Below, in pieces: positions 6,589-8,020 of a stretch of 8,020 nt of DNA. The stretch covers positions 1-8,020 of the forward strand of contig JAKCCC010000069.1 of the NCBI GenBank assembly GCA_021838985.1, given 5' to 3'. The notes beneath the pieces were generated by a model. It was given only the letters and a program-made list of their open reading frames with translations, was not told where the DNA came from and ran no database searches. The DNA is from Planctomycetota bacterium (GTDB lineage Bacteria > Planctomycetota > Phycisphaerae > WQYP01). Position numbers and translations under genes: made by a program. Within the stretch, counting starts at the first letter, position 1, and every line of letters begins with the position of its first letter.

Positions 6589-7641
6589 ATGACCCTGCGC
6601 GTTGGTATTTTGGGTTTTGCCCATGGCCACGTGGCCACGTATTGCCAGCAATGGCGCCAGAATGAATCCCTGGGCATCAACGTCACCCTGGGCTGGGATC
6701 ACGACCCGGCCCGCGCCGCCAAGGCCCAGGCGGATTTTCGGCTGGCCCGGTGCGAATCCGCGGAGGCACTCGTTTCCAGTCCCGCGATTGACGCTGTGGT
6801 AATTGGTGCGGAAACCTCGCTGCATGGGGAACTGGTGGAAAAAGCCGCCGCCAGCGGCAAGCCCATCGTGCTTCAAAAACCCATCGCCCTAACCCTGGCC
6901 CAGGCGGACCAGATAGTGGCGGCCGTGGCCCGGTACGGCGTTCCCTTCACTCTGGCCTGGCAGATGCGTGTGGATCCACAAAACCAGCGGATGAAGCAGT
7001 GGCTGGAGGAGGGAAAACTGGGCCGGGTCTATATGCTTCGCCGAAGGCACGGTCTTAACACCCATCTTTGGCCGGAGTTTCAAAATTCCTGGCACGTCAA
7101 GCCGGAGCTAAACCGGGGCATGTGGGCCGATGACGCCTGCCATGCGATCGACTTTGTCTACTGGCTGCTGGGAAAACCCCAAAGCGTCATGGCCCAGATC
7201 GCCACGCTGCACAATCCCCGAGTACCTGATGATCATGGCCTGGCAATTTATCGTTACGCCGATGGGACTATCGCGGAGGTGTCATGCAGCTTTGTCTGCT
7301 GCGCCGCGGAGAACACCACCGAGATTTTTGGCGCCCAGGGTTCGATCATTCAAAACTTTGGCGATGTGCCCAGCTGCAACGCACCGCGGCCGGCCGGCGG
7401 CATCGGGCTGAAATGGTTTTCCCAGGAGAAGCAGGCGTGGACGGTCAGTGATATCGCCTCGCCGCCCCAACATGGTCAGCGCATCGCGGCGGTAGCGCCG
7501 GAACTGGCGGCCTTTCTGCACGGACGGCGCGCGGCCATCGCCACCGCCGAAGAAGGGCGGGATGTACTGCGCCTGACCTTGGCCGCATACCGGTCATCCG
7601 AGCTGGGGCGACTGGTCAATATTGATGAAGTTCGGACTTGA
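6589..7641 (+). CDS. Gfo/Idh/MocA-family oxidoreductase 2
   Basis: This 350-aa second dehydrogenase is clearly divergent from oxidoreductase 1. The Rossmann fold opens with LRVGILGFAHGHV, using the GxxxxH variant of the nucleotide loop (G9 to H14). Q96-K97-P98 keeps the catalytic Lys but has Gln in place of Glu. The C-terminal domain keeps the Asp/His pair in WADDACHAID (D181, H185, D188), which oxidoreductase 1 lacks. The ATG at 6589 is chosen because CGGAG (6575-6579) lies 9 nt before it and the fold begins at once; the frame could extend to 6529 inside the isomerase gene, adding 20 unlikely Arg-rich residues. It begins one base after the isomerase stop and ends 14 nt before the hydrolase gene. 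It probably works on a different redox step from oxidoreductase 1, either a second oxidation or a final reduction. Confidence 0.93.
   Translation: MTLRVGILGFAHGHVATYCQQWRQNESLGINVTLGWDHDPARAAKAQADFRLARCESAEALVSSPAIDAVVIGAETSLHGELVEKAAASGKPIVLQKPIALTLAQADQIVAAVARYGVPFTLAWQMRVDPQNQRMKQWLEEGKLGRVYMLRRRHGLNTHLWPEFQNSWHVKPELNRGMWADDACHAIDFVYWLLGKPQSVMAQIATLHNPRVPDDHGLAIYRYADGTIAEVSCSFVCCAAENTTEIFGAQGSIIQNFGDVPSCNAPRPAGGIGLKWFSQEKQAWTVSDIASPPQHGQRIAAVAPELAAFLHGRRAAIATAEEGRDVLRLTLAAYRSSELGRLVNIDEVRT
6624..6637. repeat. 14-bp perfect palindrome inside oxidoreductase 2
   Basis: TGGCCACGTGGCCA is fully self-complementary and starts 35 nt after the gene's first base, within codons for HGHVA. It may be a chance result of the conserved GHGHVA-type motif, or a protein-binding site near the start of the coding region. 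Confidence 0.4.
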
Positions 7642-7655
7642 AGGATTAACTGGTT

Positions 7656-8020
7656 ATGGCTAAAAGTTTTTCGCCGCGAAAGCATCCGAACATTCTTTTG
7701 TTCGCAGTAGATTCGCTGTTGGCGGATCATATGAGCTGCTACGGCTACCCTCGGCTGACCACGCCGCATCTGGACGCTTTCGCCCGCCAGGGCACGCGCT
7801 TCACGCATACCTATTCGCAGCACATTCCGACCACTCCGGCCTATTCATCCATGCTCACGGGGCGCGATTGTTTCGGCACCACGGTGGTGGCGCTGCGCCA
7901 TCAGGGCACACTGCCGGAACAAATCCGCACTCTGCCCGAAATTTGCAAAGCCAACGGTTACAATACCACCTGCGTAGGTTTCGGTTGGAATCCCGCGTCA
8001 CGCGGCTTTGATAAATATCT
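7656..8020 (+). CDS. Sulfatase/alkaline-phosphatase-superfamily hydrolase (N-terminal part)
   Basis: The first 121 residues match the sulfatase fold: PNILLFAVDSLLADHMSCYGYP (residues 11-32) contains the N-terminal metal-site Asp (D19), then TTPHLDAFARQGTRFTHTYSQ and SSMLTGRD (64-71). In formylglycine sulfatases the segment before LTG is C/S-x-P-x-R. Here the aligned residues are T59-T60-P61-A62-Y63, so both the fGly precursor and the Arg are missing. A Thr nucleophile is known in related superfamily members such as nucleotide pyrophosphatases and phosphoethanolamine transferases, so this may be a phosphodiesterase-like or otherwise atypical hydrolase rather than a true sulfatase. No signal peptide is seen, unlike most exported sulfatases. 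AAGGA (7641-7645) overlaps the previous stop, 10 nt before the ATG. The gene runs off the window. Confidence 0.9.
   Translation, partial: MAKSFSPRKHPNILLFAVDSLLADHMSCYGYPRLTTPHLDAFARQGTRFTHTYSQHIPTTPAYSSMLTGRDCFGTTVVALRHQGTLPEQIRTLPEICKANGYNTTCVGFGWNPASRGFDKY

Overview
The window looks like chromosomal DNA of a free-living, fairly GC-rich bacterium. The combination of a six-domain ribosomal protein S1, a UbiD decarboxylase, an AraC regulator, paired Gfo/Idh/MocA oxidoreductases, a TIM-barrel sugar isomerase and a sulfatase-fold hydrolase is typical of the Planctomycetota/Verrucomicrobiota (PVC) group. A planctomycete is my best guess, from gene content and protein style only. No phage, transposon, CRISPR, rRNA or tRNA gene was seen.

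Left half (minus strand): housekeeping genes. rpsA (1719-3425) is followed 49 nt later by a UbiD-family prFMN-dependent decarboxylase (146-1669), probably co-transcribed from a promoter near 3624-3652. The decarboxylase carries an insertion of about 26 residues near its N-terminus, and the DNA of that insertion holds a perfect 10-bp-stem hairpin (1491-1517). Bases 1-145 hold a small hairpin and possibly the first codons of a further minus-strand gene. Bases 3426-3682 hold the likely rpsA promoter and a GC-rich leader, with no convincing gene.

Right half: a carbohydrate-type catabolic locus. An AraC-family regulator (3683-4642, minus) is divergent from a plus-strand gene set: Gfo/Idh/MocA oxidoreductase 1 (4732-5727), sugar phosphate isomerase/epimerase (5790-6587), Gfo/Idh/MocA oxidoreductase 2 (6589-7641), and a sulfatase/alkaline-phosphatase-superfamily hydrolase (from 7656, cut by the window end). 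The short divergent intergenic region contains two good sigma70-like promoters on opposite strands that overlap physically, which suggests a compact switch run by the AraC protein.

Working model (inference): the hydrolase removes a substituent, one dehydrogenase oxidises a sugar ring carbon to a ketone, the TIM-barrel enzyme isomerises or eliminates at the activated position, and the second dehydrogenase reduces the product. This resembles the oxidation/elimination/reduction logic known for levoglucosan and other 3-keto-sugar pathways. Three residue-level oddities make the locus worth a closer look. The hydrolase has Thr and Tyr where fGly sulfatases have Cys/Ser and Arg, and shows no export signal. 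The TIM-barrel protein has Lys where a metal-binding Glu is expected. The two oxidoreductases differ at the catalytic Asp/His site.
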